NCBI GenBank assembly: GCA_021229015.1
Contig: CM037787.1
Coordinates: 37,108,720 to 37,172,719, forward strand
DNA from: Solen grandis
Lineage: Eukaryota > Mollusca > Bivalvia > Adapedonta > Solenidae
Reading direction: 5' to 3'
Length of the DNA: 64,000 nt
Positions 25,214 to 37,207 of the stretch are shown in pieces. The notes under the pieces were generated by a model that made no database searches, was not told where the DNA came from, and saw only the letters and a list, made by a program, of their open reading frames with translations. The position numbers and the translations under genes are program-made. Positions within the stretch are counted from its first letter, which is position 1; each line of letters begins with the position of its first letter.

Positions 25214-25783
25214 TTAAAACAGTTGGCCGCATGTACGATGTTGACTGTATATACATTTTGTTTACAAAACATATCTGCGCCAATCCAATCTTGAATGCTT
25301 CGAGACTTTGTGTTGTCGCTACTTGGTCAAGCAGTTAGTTCCACAGTCTTGTTGCTGATGGGAAGAAAGAATGCCGGAGATAGTCCGTCCTGCAGAAGGG
25401 AATGATAAGGCTGTAATGATGTAATGCCAACAAGTCCAGTAATGATGCGATACATCATGATGACTGGCCAGCTGTCGCCTGTGTTGAAGGGTCTGCCATC
25501 CATGGTCGGTTATCATCCCTTTATCATTCGATAGTCTCTCTTAGCGTGCTGCTCGACATTTCTCATTGTTGCAGGTCTAAATGTTAGGTTCCCTGGCTGT
25601 GGTTGCATGCTCCAGTATTGGCCACACGCTTGTGGTGTGCAGAAGCTTTAGTTTCACCAGGGGAGGTCTTCATTACTTTTTTACAGCTAGGTATTTACTA
25701 GAATAAACAGCTGCCATTGAATGCCTATTGATGGAATTCTGGTTTCGGGTTTGGGTCTTCTTCCTGGTGAAATGGAGAATTGC
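25214..25783 (-). pseudogene. CR1/Jockey-like RT C-terminal remnant (spacer of the inverted repeat)
   Basis: On the minus strand, broken frames give AILHFTRKK and SSKYLAVKK (the KC-x-LHFTRK...KYLGV step after the RT palm), then ...PLLEYGQYWSMQPQ, then GWQTLQHRRQLA and MMYRIITGLVGI. These are the successive conserved C-terminal segments of CR1/Jockey-type non-LTR elements. Several frameshifts and stops separate them. The sequence continues the RT fragment at 26287-26690, with the right arm of the inverted repeat inserted between. Confidence 0.65.
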
Positions 25784-26286
25784 ACATTTTTTTTAATTAA
25801 ACGACCGTTATAAATCCCGCCCGACCATTATTACTTTTAATTATATCTCAGTAAATGACTTTTTTATTTTGCTACCAGCAACCACATACACAGTCCTAGC
25901 AGGTTTGATTCTTAACTTTTTTAGCGACCGTCTTTGATTCCATTCGGACATTTTTGCATATTGCTTATTATTTTGCTTTTACATAACTCCCTGACTTTTG
26001 ACGTAGAGGAATGCTTGCCTGAAACCAGTATCCATGAATACACTAAGTGCGACTTAATTCTAAATTTCGATCGGTCAATATAGTCATTGGTTCCCATTTC
26101 AATAGTTATTACCAGTAAGTAAATTTGTATAACAAGGGTTAAACCATCCCCCCATATGCCGAATGATTTTGTTACAAAAAATGTTTGGGAATAATTTAAA
26201 TCAATACTTCCGGATGCAATTCGTACAATTTATTACTTGCTCCTATGTTAGTGCATTGCGTCTTATGGTGTTTCAAAGAGAAAAGT
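25784..26286 (-). repeat. 503-bp inverted repeat, right arm
   Basis: Reverse complement of 24711-25213, separated from it by 570 bp. On the minus strand it interrupts the LINE reverse transcriptase just after the post-YADD segment (DKLQ.LETD), so it was placed into or duplicated within that LINE. No coding capacity of its own is visible. Confidence 0.85.
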
Positions 26287-26690
26287 CCGTCTCCAATTAC
26301 TGCAGTTTATCAAAGACACGCTGAAATGCAGTATCACCCATTGGTGATCTGATCTTGCGGTTAAAAAATAATGTCGTCCGCATAGAGGTTCGTAGTGGAG
26401 TTCGCCTTATTTGGTAGATCGTTAATAAACAGCAGGAACAGGAGTGGCAAAAGGGTTGAGCCTTTGGGTACATTAGAGCCTTTAGAGGTGACTGGGTCTG
26501 CTAATGTAAGATTCCATCGACGAGACTTGCTGGTTTTGACCGGCATAGATATGATCATTGGTAGTGTAAAAATAGCTAAAGTCATTCCGCTTCGCTGAAC
26601 AAGCACCTTCCATGCCCCTATCCTATCGAAAATTGCTGCTTTCATGACTGTACTTGGACGCCCTTCCAAGTAGCATTTTCACCCTGTATC
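26287..26690 (-). pseudogene. CR1/Jockey-like reverse transcriptase fragment
   Basis: Minus-strand open frame containing PKGSTLLPLLFLLFINDLP and LYADDIIF: RT motif B (PQGS-type, here with changes at the usual Gly/Leu positions) and catalytic motif C YADD. Upstream palm motif A (F/A-F-D) is not seen. It then runs to DKLQ, a stop, LETD, and is cut by the 503-bp arm. A decayed, truncated LINE. Confidence 0.75.
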
Positions 26691-26999
26691 CTATTTCTGT
26701 AGGTGACACACCTAACTAGTACGGCACTGGCGAGAGCATCTTCCCCTTTCCCCGGTGGTATCTCACACCAGATATTCTCGGCTGAAAGTATGCCTCAGCT
26801 CTTCTTGTAACGGGTTTGATGTGTTGTGTTAGACAGACCGCTCATCCAGCTCTCGGTCCAAAACAAGATATATCATTCTCAACTTCAAAATCTAATTCTG
26901 TCTTTTTAACTCAGCACGCTTTTCATACAACTCCCTGAACACCCGATTTTGTTTTCATGGCCAAATTTAAAAGTTTAACAAGCAAAAAATATGTATATC

Positions 27000-27290
27000 G
27001 AGTGTCACTAAATTAAACACCGAGTACCTAAATTTATGTTTATCGGTGAAGTTACATCGATCTTAGAGTGCCACTAAACTCTTGTATATCTGTGTAGTTA
27101 CATCGAGTTCCACTAAAATATGGAATTCCTTTAATTCCAATTCCAAATTATCGGTGACGTTTCGTCGATCTAAGAATGCTACTAAATGCATGTATATCGG
27201 TGAAGTTCAATCAGTCTAAGATAAGAGGTCCACTAAATTCATGTATGTCGGTGAAGTTCAATTTATCTAAGATTGCCACTAAATGCTATT
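27000..27290. repeat. ~60-bp tandem repeat
   Basis: Five or so degenerate units with TGTATATCGGTGAAGTT, CATCGATCTAAGA and TGCCACTAAAT. No protein signal. Confidence 0.65.
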
Positions 27291-28093
27291 CTACAGTTTC
27301 ATACATTATTTAGAAATTTAGGGATTATAATATAGACAGATTTTACATCTGTTATTTCGGTTGAGGTGATAAATTCCAGCATTGTAAAAATCAACTAATG
27401 ATATTCAAAATAATAACAAGTATAGTAATTTGCTTCATCCATAATTGGAATAGGGACTGAAAATATTTTGAGACAGTTTGAATATGACCGGTACCATTCC
27501 GATAATGGTGGTGATTACAAAATGTCAAATTTGCTACACTTTCGACGATGAAATATATAGTCAACTCCACTTGTAACAATCCCAATAATTTAATATATAT
27601 GATTTTAATCTGATGGAGTTAATCGCTTCGACAGTATAAATTTCAGACGTCCAGCTAATCACAGGTTGAGGAGGACACCGAATGCAACAATCAGGCACCC
27701 GTGTAGAACTAACTTAACACAAGCTTTTGTATGTCTACATTAACAATCTTTATCAAAACCTTTGAAAGAAATTCAGAGTATGACGATGGCTATATCTACT
27801 AACAACATTTTTATCCACCAGCAGATAAGCTGCTCTCACCTAAAATGAATTTAAACGGCGAACAATTATGTTTAAATTAAAAGAAAATATGTAAAAAAAG
27901 TTTCCCTCTTTCCTTTATGTCGTATGGAGTGTTGCAAAATTGTATTAAAAAAAATATTTGTTAAATAAAATATATTTATATTCTAAAAAACATTTATGAG
28001 GTTAAAAAGATATATATGGACATAAAACATATATATATGGATTAAAAAATAATTTGGACTTAAAAATAAATATGGATATAAATATATATATGG

Positions 28094-28134
28094 AATATAT
28101 ATATATATAGAGAGGAGAGAGAGAGAGAGAGAGA
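28094..28134. repeat. (TA)n/(GA)n compound microsatellite
   Basis: A run of AT dinucleotides passes into GAGAGGAGAGAGAGAGAGAG. Upstream, 27.96-28.2 kb is rich in TATATATGGACTTAAAAA words, a loose low-complexity repeat. Confidence 0.8.
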
Positions 28135-29447
28135 TGGACTAAAAATTATATATGGACTTAAAAATATATATATGGACTAATAAATGGACAATACTTGGAA
28201 TTGTGGGATAGCATAATTAATTTTGCAACAACGAGTTTCATTGGCTCGTATATTTCAATGGCAATGTCTATCTGTACGACCGTCGTGCGGATATGAACAA
28301 AGCACAACCAGAGGCGAAAATATCTAGACCTTGTTTTTTCTTTCTTTCTTTCATGTGTTTCTTATGCTTTTGTGATAAAGAGAGTAGTGTTTATGATTCA
28401 TTTGAGTTCTGACCATGTTATTTTCCTGTTGAAATAATAAGTTTGCACAGTTCTGCCAGTGGTTATGCTTTATGACAAAGGCATCCTCAAAATATTTCTT
28501 TCTTTTTTTTCAGTTATCTTTGAACAGTTGGTAGGTAGTAAGATATGTGTCGAAAAAGACATGTAATGAAAGCAACATAACCTAAGCAGTAAACATGTTA
28601 TGTTTTGAAAGAAAAGAGGATGTGAGGTGAAAAGAATAAAAAAAACTTTAACGTTGAGAATGTTTGTTAATACAAACCTAATTGGGCTATAGGACACTGT
28701 CATTAAGTGATACAGTTGGAACTACCCAAATATTTGATGTAAGATTATTAAATATACAACAAAATTCTACATATTATGTATACAGTAAAATTAACAAGTA
28801 GATTTTACATTAATGAATAAATTATATTCAAGTTATTTCATATTACTTTTACAGAATTGATGAAAAGAATACAGTTATACAAAATACAAACCTTCAATAT
28901 ATACCTGCAACATATGCCGGTACCTATAACATATACAGGTACATGTACATACTAGCCCGGATCAAGAATTTTTCCGCTGGGGGGGTATGTATGATGGAGA
29001 TGCATTCTGGTAGGTGAGTATCCGGGAGTATTTTTAAACTACTATCTTTTTTTTCTTTTTCTTTTTTTTCTTTCTTTTTTTTTAAATTTGATGGCCATTG
29101 ATCTAATGCCTAGGTCCGACTGGGGGGAATCATCTACGATGTTGAAATACACAAATCCAGGTTCAATGTTTTTTTGTTTTTTTTTGTTTGTTTGTTTGTT
29201 TGTTTTTTTGGTGTTTTTTTTTCTTCAATTACGTATTTGTTTACAGAACTAAGGAGTCTTTAACAATGGAACATAATATAATTATATACAGATATTGTAC
29301 AGTTGTATTTAAAATTGTATTGTTTAAAGTAGAAAAACAACTCCCCATTTTAAATGAATCTTCTAAGTCAAGTCAAAATCAGTTATAGAACATTTTAAAA
29401 TATATGGGTAATGGTCTTCCAGTTATCCATATTCAGGTGAGAGATGT

Positions 29448-29530
29448 ATGTAGGCGGTTCGATAGTTCAGTCGGTATAGCACTTGTCCTGTAAGTGAGGG
29501 GTCCTGGGTTCGTGTCCCGACCTGACTGCA
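29448..29530 (+). pseudogene. tRNA-like sequence (tRNA pseudogene or SINE head)
   Basis: Contains an A-box-like TAGTTCAGTCGGTATAGC and a B-box-like GGGTTCGTGTCCC. A perfect 5-bp anticodon stem, CACTT-GTCCTGT-AAGTG, would put CCT (Arg) in the anticodon after T33. The D stem and acceptor stem pair poorly, so it is unlikely to be a working tRNA. Many mollusc SINEs begin this way. Confidence 0.5.
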
Positions 29531-31094
29531 TATTTTTCTCAACTGGTTACATTTGTTTTACTGAATTAAACACTTTTAAGAGTACAAACAGAGTTACAGA
29601 GTACGATAACAACGAGCTTTATCTCTAAAGGTAATGAATACCCTGGACGGACTACCGCCTTGACTCGAAAATATGAAGATGTATTGAACATTTTATAAAG
29701 TTAAAAATGATAGTGGTATCGCATGTGATTTCTGTAAAGCCCCCTTTCTCTTTATGAAGCGAGGGTGTTATAATATACAAGTGTAAGAGACATAATCACA
29801 CGAGAAAGTATTGTAAGACAACAGTATTCTTTCTATGCTTAATTCACATCAGAGAGTCACTACAACCAAACACCTACTCAACAAAGATTATCTCTCAAAA
29901 GCACATAGCAAATTGTCAGAAGCTCACAAAGTTACGTTTCGTTTTCAAATATCTCTTTTTCTGTTGAAGATCTGTGAAAGTAAATCGTATCTTACAATAG
30001 AACGTTATATTGTCACCAAAATGATACCTTATGCATTAAATTTATGAAAATCAGTTAAGAAATAAAACTGTTTTATGTAGAATAGAACAGTACTTGCATG
30101 ATGATAACTATGTGAAATGTGTTGTTTTCTGCTACACTGGTTTGATTTAAATAACGATTTAACTATTTTTATTTAAATAAATCACACTAAAAATCCTTAC
30201 AGTACAGAAATGAAAATTTTACAATATGATTACATTTCCACGTTGATTTTTCCATACTTTGTAATACTTCCATTCTTTGTAACATCCAATGATCTGTGTG
30301 CCTAAACAGTATTTTCCTCTGGCTTAAAGAGGAGTTTCCAGTTTCCTACCTCTCTTTAATAAGTCTTTGCCACGGCTAAAACGGGCACTTTTAGACACAT
30401 TAACTTTAAAAAGAGGCACGATCAATATCCCCTGAGCAGCTCTTTGTTTCAAAAGAAGTAATTTTAACATCAAAGTTCTCTCATCATATACATTATCTCC
30501 ACATGTTGATCTACTTTTGATAAAAAATAACTGGACACCATTTAATCATATCTATAGGAGGGGTCACATTTACAAGATCTATAGACAGACAGGGGATTCC
30601 TGTATAAAACCCACAAATTATATAACTGGGGGCACACTTATAAATATTAAGCATTAATTAGCGTGTTTTAATTTTTCTCCAAATATTCGTCTCCATTTAT
30701 GTTTCTTCTGTCATGTTTCTAAGGTATATCAAAATATAAATGAGATGACGTCATAACTCCACATATTTGGAGAATTCTTTTTTTTTACAAAATAATCTAA
30801 TCAACCCAACAACAAAAAATCTGCCTGAATATTTAAACCTAAAATTGCAAGTTATGGCCAGCTCTTAGTGTTGACACTTTCAGTTTCTTCAGTTTATATC
30901 ATTTCCTGCAATAAATTTAATTACTTTTAATACCCTTGTAATTTCTTACAACACAGATCCAGTACTATGCACCGGAAGTTTGAACCCACATCATTCCGAC
31001 CTGTAGTCATATGGGTTGCAGCGTGCTTTGATTATGATAACTACAAGTTTCGTTCATTTGTTTCCCTTTATGCAAAAAATGCGAATGGGGCGCC

Positions 31095-31165
31095 GCGGAC
31101 CAATGGTAGATTATCCGACTGTGGATCCAAAAGTTGTGAGTTCGAACCCTGTAGGGGGCAAGGAT
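31095..31165 (+). pseudogene. tRNA-like sequence beside a repeat
   Basis: GGACCAATGGTAGATTATCC (A-box-like) and GTGAGTTCGAACCCTGTAG (a good B box) lie 40 bp apart, as in tRNA genes and tRNA-derived SINEs. The anticodon arm is irregular. It directly abuts the AGCTCA-type hairpin element that begins at 31150. Confidence 0.45.
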
Positions 31166-32716
31166 GTTTAGCTCATATGAACACTACGTGCTCAAGGTGA
31201 GCTTTTGTGATCACCCTGCGTCCGTCGTAAGTCGTGCGTCGTCAACAATTTGATTAAAAAAATCTCCTCTGAAACCACTGGACAGAATTCGATTAAATTT
31301 TGCAGGGATGATCCTTGGGTGAACCTTCACAAAACTTGCTAGAATAAACCTGATCCATGTAGTCCTCCGGTTACCATGGCAACGGAAAGAATCTCCTTCA
31401 GAACTACTAGCCAGATTTCAATAAGTTTTAGTACAGATGTTCCTTGGGTAACTCTCTACCATGATTGGGGATATTATTCTGATCCGTAAAAAACATGGCC
31501 TCCAGGGGCGGGGCTAATTTTGTGAAAACTTTATCTCCCCTGAAACCGCTGGACACAATTTGATTTAACTTGGCAGGGATGATCCTTGGGTGAACTTACT
31601 CAAAAGTTGCTAAAATAAACTTGATCCATGTACAACACTTGTTGCCATGTCATCGGAAAGACATTTTGAAAACTTTAAAAATAATTTCTTTTAAAAGTGC
31701 TGGCAAGATTTCAAAATGATTTAGTACAGATGTTCCTTTGGTAACTTTCTACAAAGATTGCTAAAATTATTCTGATTCGTAAAAAAACATGGTCGCCAGG
31801 GGCGGGGCTAATTTGGCTTAAATATATATATAGTGAAAACTTTAAACGACATCTTCTCTGAAACCAAGCCCTGGACAGAATTTGATTAAACTTGGCAGGG
31901 ATGATCCTTGGGTGAACCTTCACAAATGTTGCAAAATTAAACTTGATCCATGTAGAACTCTGGTTGCAATGGCAACGGAAAGATATTATGAAAACTTTAA
32001 AAATCATTTCTTTCAAGACTACTGGTCAGATTTCATAATGGTTTAGTACAGATGTTCCTTGGGTAACCCTACAAGATTGCTAAAATTATTCTGATCCGTA
32101 AAAAAACATGGCCTCCAGGGGCGGGGCTAATTTGCCTTATATGTATACAGTGAAAAGTATAGAGACCTGTTCTCCAAAACTGCTGGACAAATTTTAGAAT
32201 TTTTTGGAAGAGGTGTTCCTTGGGTAATTCTCTAAATTTTTGCTAAAATAAACTTGATTCAAGTAAAAATTGGGGTGGCCATAGCAACCAAATGGATATT
32301 ACCATTTTTTAAAATCTAAATATGTTGGTAAGAATTTAATTTCATTTAGCCAAAATGATCACATCATTATCTTCTACCAAAACTGCTCAAACAAAGCTGA
32401 TCCCTTGAAAATTCAGCTTCCTAGGGATTATTTAGAAAGTAAACTTACACAAACCTGATGCTAATATCAATGGCTGTTATCTTGCCAAGGCAGACTTGGT
32501 ATTGGACCACTATCCCCAATATGGCCCTTGAAGTATAAAAATATCATATTTAAATTTGTTAACATTCTAGCATCTACATTTATAATGCTGTCTTGATCAG
32601 ATGTATAACCAAGCGATAAGTATGCCTTATATGGGAGTTATGGTCCATAAAACTTAATGTTGCCTTAAGAACAGTGGTTCTCAAGTGAGCGATATAGGGC
32701 CATCATAGCCCTCTTG
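31150..32716 (+). mobile_element. AGCTCACC-hairpin element
   Basis: Starts with an imperfect hairpin of the TTAGCTCA...TGAGCTT type (31153-31204), then a GTCCGTCG/GTCGTGCGTCGTC run and CAACAATTTGATT. Four diverged internal units of about 270-300 bp follow, with CCTCTGAAACC, GGATGATCCTTGGGTGAAC, CCATGGCAACGGAAAGA and AGGGGCGGGGCTAA. It ends with CTCAAGTGAGCGATATAGGGCC...GCCCTCTTGTTC near 32716. No open frame, so presumably non-autonomous. Confidence 0.7.
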
Positions 32717-33087
32717 TTCATGACCTATCAGGCGCCTCAGAACAGGTCAAACCCTGGAACCGTCGAAAGGGAGTCGAGAGGGATAAGGAGAAGTTGTATG
32801 ACATTGATTCTAATCGATATAAAAAATCGGGTTAAATGTATGTGTACGTTGTCGCCTCTGAAGTCGTGTGTAATTGACGTGAACCTGACCAAGCTGCATG
32901 TGCACCACAACAAGCGAAAGCTATACATATAATTTTATTGTTACTTTGATATGAACCTACTCACCAGTTTCTTCAGAATGACCAAGGACAAATATGTGGC
33001 CAACCAGCCGGACAATTCCAAATCTATATCCCTCTGTCACACACAAAAAAAAAGATCACAGGACTTGATTTTCAGTATTACTGAAGA

Positions 33088-35000
33088 CTTCGATGTTTAG
33101 CTCACCTGAGCACAACGTGCTCATAGTAAGCTATTGTGTTCGCCTTTTGTCTGTCGTCCGTACGTACGTCCGGCGTCAACACTTTCCTTTAAAGAACATC
33201 TCCTAAACCGCTGAATGGATTTAAACAAATTTACAAGGATTGACCCTTATCATGCCCTCTATCAAAATTGTTCAAATTCTTTTGACTGGTTGACAAAATA
33301 GCTCATAGGAGCTGAAAATGAATTTTAAAAATGCAATCTTTGAAAATCTGCTTCTGTAAAACTGCAGGCCAAGAGTTTAGATATTTAGTGCGTATCATTG
33401 CCTAGTGGACATCTAGCATTGCCTAGTGGACCTCTACCAAGTTTGTTCAAATCATGACCCTAGGGTCAAAATTGGCCCCGCACCAGAGGTCGCTTTATTT
33501 TACAAAGGACTATATAGGAAAATCTAGAAAAGTTTTCTTGTCAGAAACCATAAGGCCTGGAGTTTAGATATTTAGTGTATAACGTGGCCATATAGACATC
33601 TATATCTGGCCCTGTGGTCAAAATCGGCCCCACCCTATGGGTCACTTTATTGTACAAACTTAAGGCTTATATAGGAAAATCTAGAAAAAAAAATTCTTGT
33701 CAGAAACCACAAGGCCTGAAATTTAGATATTTTAGATGTAGCATTGTCTAGTAGACCTCTACAAAGTTTGTTCAAATCATGACCTTGGAGTCAAAATTGG
33801 CCCCGTCCTGGGGGTCACTTTGTTTAACAAAGGCTTATATAGAAATAAAAACTAGAAAAAAAAATCTTCTTGTCAGAAACCACAAGGCCTGGAGTTTAAA
33901 TATTTGGCGTGAAACATGGCCTTATAGACATCTACCATGTTTGTTCAAATCATGGCTATGTGGTCAAAATTGGCCAGGCCCCAGGTGTCACTTTATTTCA
34001 AATAGATTTGTGCAGGAAAATCTTGAAAAATCTTCATGTCAGAAACCACAAGGCCTGGAGTTTAGATATTTGGTGTGTAGAATTGTCTAGTGGGCCTATA
34101 CCACATTTGTTCAAATCATGGCCATGGGGTCAAAATTGGCTCCCTCCCTGGGGTCACATTGTTTAACATAGGCTTATATAGAATGTTTTTTTAGAAAATC
34201 TCCTTTTCAGAAACCACAAAGCCTGGAGTTTATATCTTTCATGTGTAAGGTTAAAAAAACCATAATTGGTTAAAAAAATCAGAAACCACAAGGCCTGGAA
34301 TTTAAATATTTTGTTTACATTGTCTAGTGGATCTCTACCAAGATTGTTTCAATCAAAGCCCTGTGGTCAAAATTGGCCCTGTCCCAGGGGTCACTTTATT
34401 TTATATTGGCTTATACAGAAAAACTAGAAAAATCTCCTTGTTTGAAACCAAAAGGCCTGGAGTTTAGATTGTTGATGTGTAACATGGCTTTATAGACATC
34501 TACCATGTTTGTTCAATTAATGGCCATGAGGCCAAAAGGCTTATATAGAAAAATCTTCTTGTCAGAAACCACGAAGTCTGGAATTTAGATATTTAGGATG
34601 TAGCATTGCCTAGTGGACCTCTATAAAATTTGTTCAAATCAAGGCCCTCGGGTCAAAAGCTGCCCCGCCTCAGGGTTCACTTTATTGTACATAGGCTTAT
34701 ATAGAAAAATCTAGTCAAATCTTCTTATCAGAAACAACAAAACCTGCAATTTAGATATTTGGGATGTAGCATTGTCTAGTGGACCTCTTCCAAGATTATT
34801 CATATCATGACCCTGGGGTCAAAATTGGTCCTGTCCCAGGGGTCACTTTATTTTACATCAGCTTATAAAGAAAAAATTTCTTGTTAAAAACCAAAAGGCC
34901 TGGAGTTTAAATCTTTGATGTGTAACATGGCCTCATGGACATCTACTAAGTTTGTTCAAATCATGGCCATGAGGCCAAAATTGGCCCCACCCCAGGTTGA
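33088..35000 (+). mobile_element. AGCTCACC-hairpin element with ~200-bp internal units
   Basis: Head hairpin TTAGCTCACCTGAGCAC / GTGCTCATAGTAAGCTA, followed by GTCTGTCGTCCGTACGTACG. About eight diverged units follow, with CAGAAACCACAAGGCCTGGA, GTTTAGATATTT, ATTGTCTAGTGGACCTCTAC, GTTCAAATCATG and CAGGGGTCACTTTATT. Open frames at 33779-34166 are artefacts of the repeat period. The right end is unclear near 35000. Confidence 0.65.
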
Positions 35001-36229
35001 AACCTGACAGAGACAAAATACATAAAGTTCTTAAGGTGGCATTGGTAGTTGCTGGACTGCCAATGTCTCCTTTCTGACATATTTTCCAGTTTGACTTTCT
35101 TGTAGCTTGTAGACAGGCGTGGCTACAGTGATCAGCCTGTGGCTATCTATCAACAGAAATGAATATATATACACATATATACATGTACTATTTATGCATA
35201 CGATACATAATATCAAGTTTAGTAGACAATTTATTGATTCGTTGCAGGATTTTTATTTTATTTTTTTATGGGGGACATTTTTATTTAGCTGTTATTTGGT
35301 CATGTACCCATTACTAAAAACGTATCTTTTGTCCGAATTTCTAAATTAAATTTCCAATCTGAAATTCAGAAGAAAAACACCACTTCAAACAAAAAAGGCA
35401 TACAGAAATAGACCAGAGTAATGGCTACTAAATTATCAAGTTTGATGTAATATGCAGAAAAAAATGGTATTTTGAGTTTATAAAACTGATTATATATAGA
35501 TTTTACCAATTTTACCAAATTAAAAAACGACGTGAAAATTCCTTATTGTAAAGGTAAAGGTAATTTTCCCGAAATGTTAAAACATCCCCGAACGGCTAAC
35601 AGTAGTTGTTCAGAATATCAAGATACCAAAAATATATAAATAATATTTCATTTTTTTTCACATTTATTTGTTGACTGAACTGTCGCACAAATACGTATTT
35701 TTCCACGTTTTAAATGAGTATTTTAATTGGAACTTACTGAGGTTCAATCATATTCTATGGCATTTTACATCTAACTCAACAAGGAAGAGCGGCAATATTT
35801 TCCATTTAGACAGAAAGTTTTCATGTCTTTCTGAGATGAAAGTATTGGTCCAGCCTAGGAAGTGCTGAGCAAGATAAGCCTAAGTTGTTTTAAAAACCTT
35901 TTTAGCAAATCAACTCAAAAGAAAAATTTAATTTAAATAAAATACAATAAATTCGTCCTGATGATAAATATGTCTGTAGTGTTTTATTCTTTTACTTGTA
36001 TTTGAAATGGTACAATTTTATAAGTAGTTGCATTTCTACCCTATTAATGTTCAACTAAAACAAACATGGTTAATACTTACTGCAGACTATACTTTTCATT
36101 TTTCTGACATGAAACTGATTCATTTGGTGAAAAATCGAAAAACTGCAGAAACTACTGTCTGGCTCTGTTCGTGATTGTGTATATCTTGCATATATAATCT
36201 AGTTAGTAATATAATATTGCCAAAAGAAA

Positions 36230-36234
<5 letters not shown>

Positions 36235-36266
<32 letters not shown>
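36235..36266. repeat. (TA)n microsatellite
   Basis: A run of TA dinucleotides followed by seven Gs, just before the hairpin terminus at 36280. Confidence 0.9.
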
Positions 36267-36270
<4 letters not shown>

Positions 36271-36271
36271 G

Positions 36272-36800
36272 GGGGATATTTTACTGCTTTCCGCAAACCT
36301 GTGGAAAACGTAAAGGGTTTGTTATGTTAATTATTCTTATTATACTTCTTTTTCCAACCCGTTTCAAGAGTTAATTTCAATATGTTGCCAATGTCAATGA
36401 AACATTAAAATGAAATTGCCTCGACAAAAAAGTTTAAATTTTCAAATTCAATTATTTTCAATGACGTCAGATTTGAAGTCAATTGCAAAAGTTTGTTCGC
36501 GCTCTACAGCCTTCAATTCTGGTCGGATTCACAAAGGATGTATGTAATAATAGCTGCTGCAAAATAACATTTTAACACATTGAAAATGTTATTTAGTATT
36601 TTGGATGGATGTCAAAATACTTTCATTGTTTACATTTTGCATTGGAAAGTATTCGGAAATAATTTGAATTTTCAAAACCGTCAACGAATCACAATTTGTT
36701 TATCTGCAAGATCTACGTCATCAATTTATGCACTCGTGATTCGTTAACGGAGACATACCGAATGTCTGTGGAAAATTGACGAAGATATGCGGAATATGCA
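36272..36800 (+). mobile_element. Hairpin-ended TGACGTCA repeat family, copy left of the viral element
   Basis: Begins with a two-part hairpin (TTTAC/GTAAA and TTTCCGC/GTGGAAA, 36280-36314), then GGGTTTGTTATG and a T-rich tract. Further in it has CAATGACGTCAGATTTGA and GTTTGTTCGCGCTCTACAGC, the hallmark of the family that also lies right of the viral element (44.3-50.1 kb). The viral fragment is therefore flanked on both sides by the same family in the same orientation. Confidence 0.6.
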
Positions 36801-36817
36801 AATTAGTAGTAGTGTAG

Positions 36818-36885
36818 GGTGGCAGTATGGTACCCTCGGTACCATAAAAAAAAAATTATGGTACCGAGGGTACCATACTGCCACC
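36818..36885. repeat. Perfect 30-bp-arm hairpin at the left edge of the viral element
   Basis: Arms 36818-36847 and 36856-36885 are exact reverse complements around an A8 loop. The left arm starts GGTGGCAGTATGG and contains two GGTACC sites. Its place about 290 bp left of the first virus-like gene suggests a genome end, a replication origin or a resolution site, but this is inference. Confidence 0.85.
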
Positions 36886-36954
36886 GAAAATTTATGGTAC
36901 CGAGTCGAAAATTTATGGTACCTTGAGTATATACGAAAAAAGATTTATGGTACC
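36826..36954 (+). repeat. GGTACC box cluster (iteron-like)
   Basis: Seven GGTACC sites fall within about 130 bp, four of them within the direct 10-mer TTATGGTACC (36856, 36892, 36913, 36945). One inverted copy is at 36838-36847. Spacing between direct copies is 36, 21 and 32 bp. Repeated protein-binding boxes beside a hairpin are typical of replication origins; no binding protein can be named. Confidence 0.7.
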
Positions 36955-37084
36955 GTATGTTGAATGTAATAAAAAACATGTCCTACCTGTTAGATCTAAC
37001 TAGGATGACTTAAGATCTGATAGAGAGAAAGAGTATGCATACCAAACATTCCAATGACGCAATATTGTCATTTTGACGTCATGT

Positions 37085-37090
37085 TTTATT
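37085..37090 (-). terminator. Possible poly(A) signal, minus strand
   Basis: AATAAA on the minus strand, 118 nt past the stop of the 37208-37546 gene. It would be a backup to the histone-type stem-loop at 37179-37194, which lies nearer. Confidence 0.3.
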
Positions 37091-37157
37091 TCTTAGTTAA
37101 AGGAGGACCACATCTTAACGTTATGTAAGTTAAAGGAGGATTGACAATTGTAAAATG

Positions 37158-37194
37158 TCCTTTCGAGACATTTGGGTTGGCCCTGAAAAGGGCC
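37158..37194 (-). terminator. Histone-type 3' stem-loop and downstream element (minus gene)
   Basis: On the minus strand: CAAAAC, 6-bp stem GGCCCT, loop TTTC, stem AGGGCC (37194-37179), then AACCCA. After a 14-nt gap from the stem comes GAAAGGA (37164-37158). This matches replication-dependent histone pre-mRNA (GGCYCT-TTTC-AGRGCC with an ACCCA flank, then a purine-rich U7 snRNA-pairing element). It begins 13 nt after the stop codon of the minus-strand gene. Seen directly; function inferred. Confidence 0.8.
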
Positions 37195-37207
37195 GTTTTG
37201 TTTCTTA

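Noticed and set aside
29448..29530. Functional tRNA-Arg (CCT)
   Set aside because: The anticodon arm is perfect, but acceptor and D stems do not pair; kept only as a tRNA-like pseudogene or SINE head.
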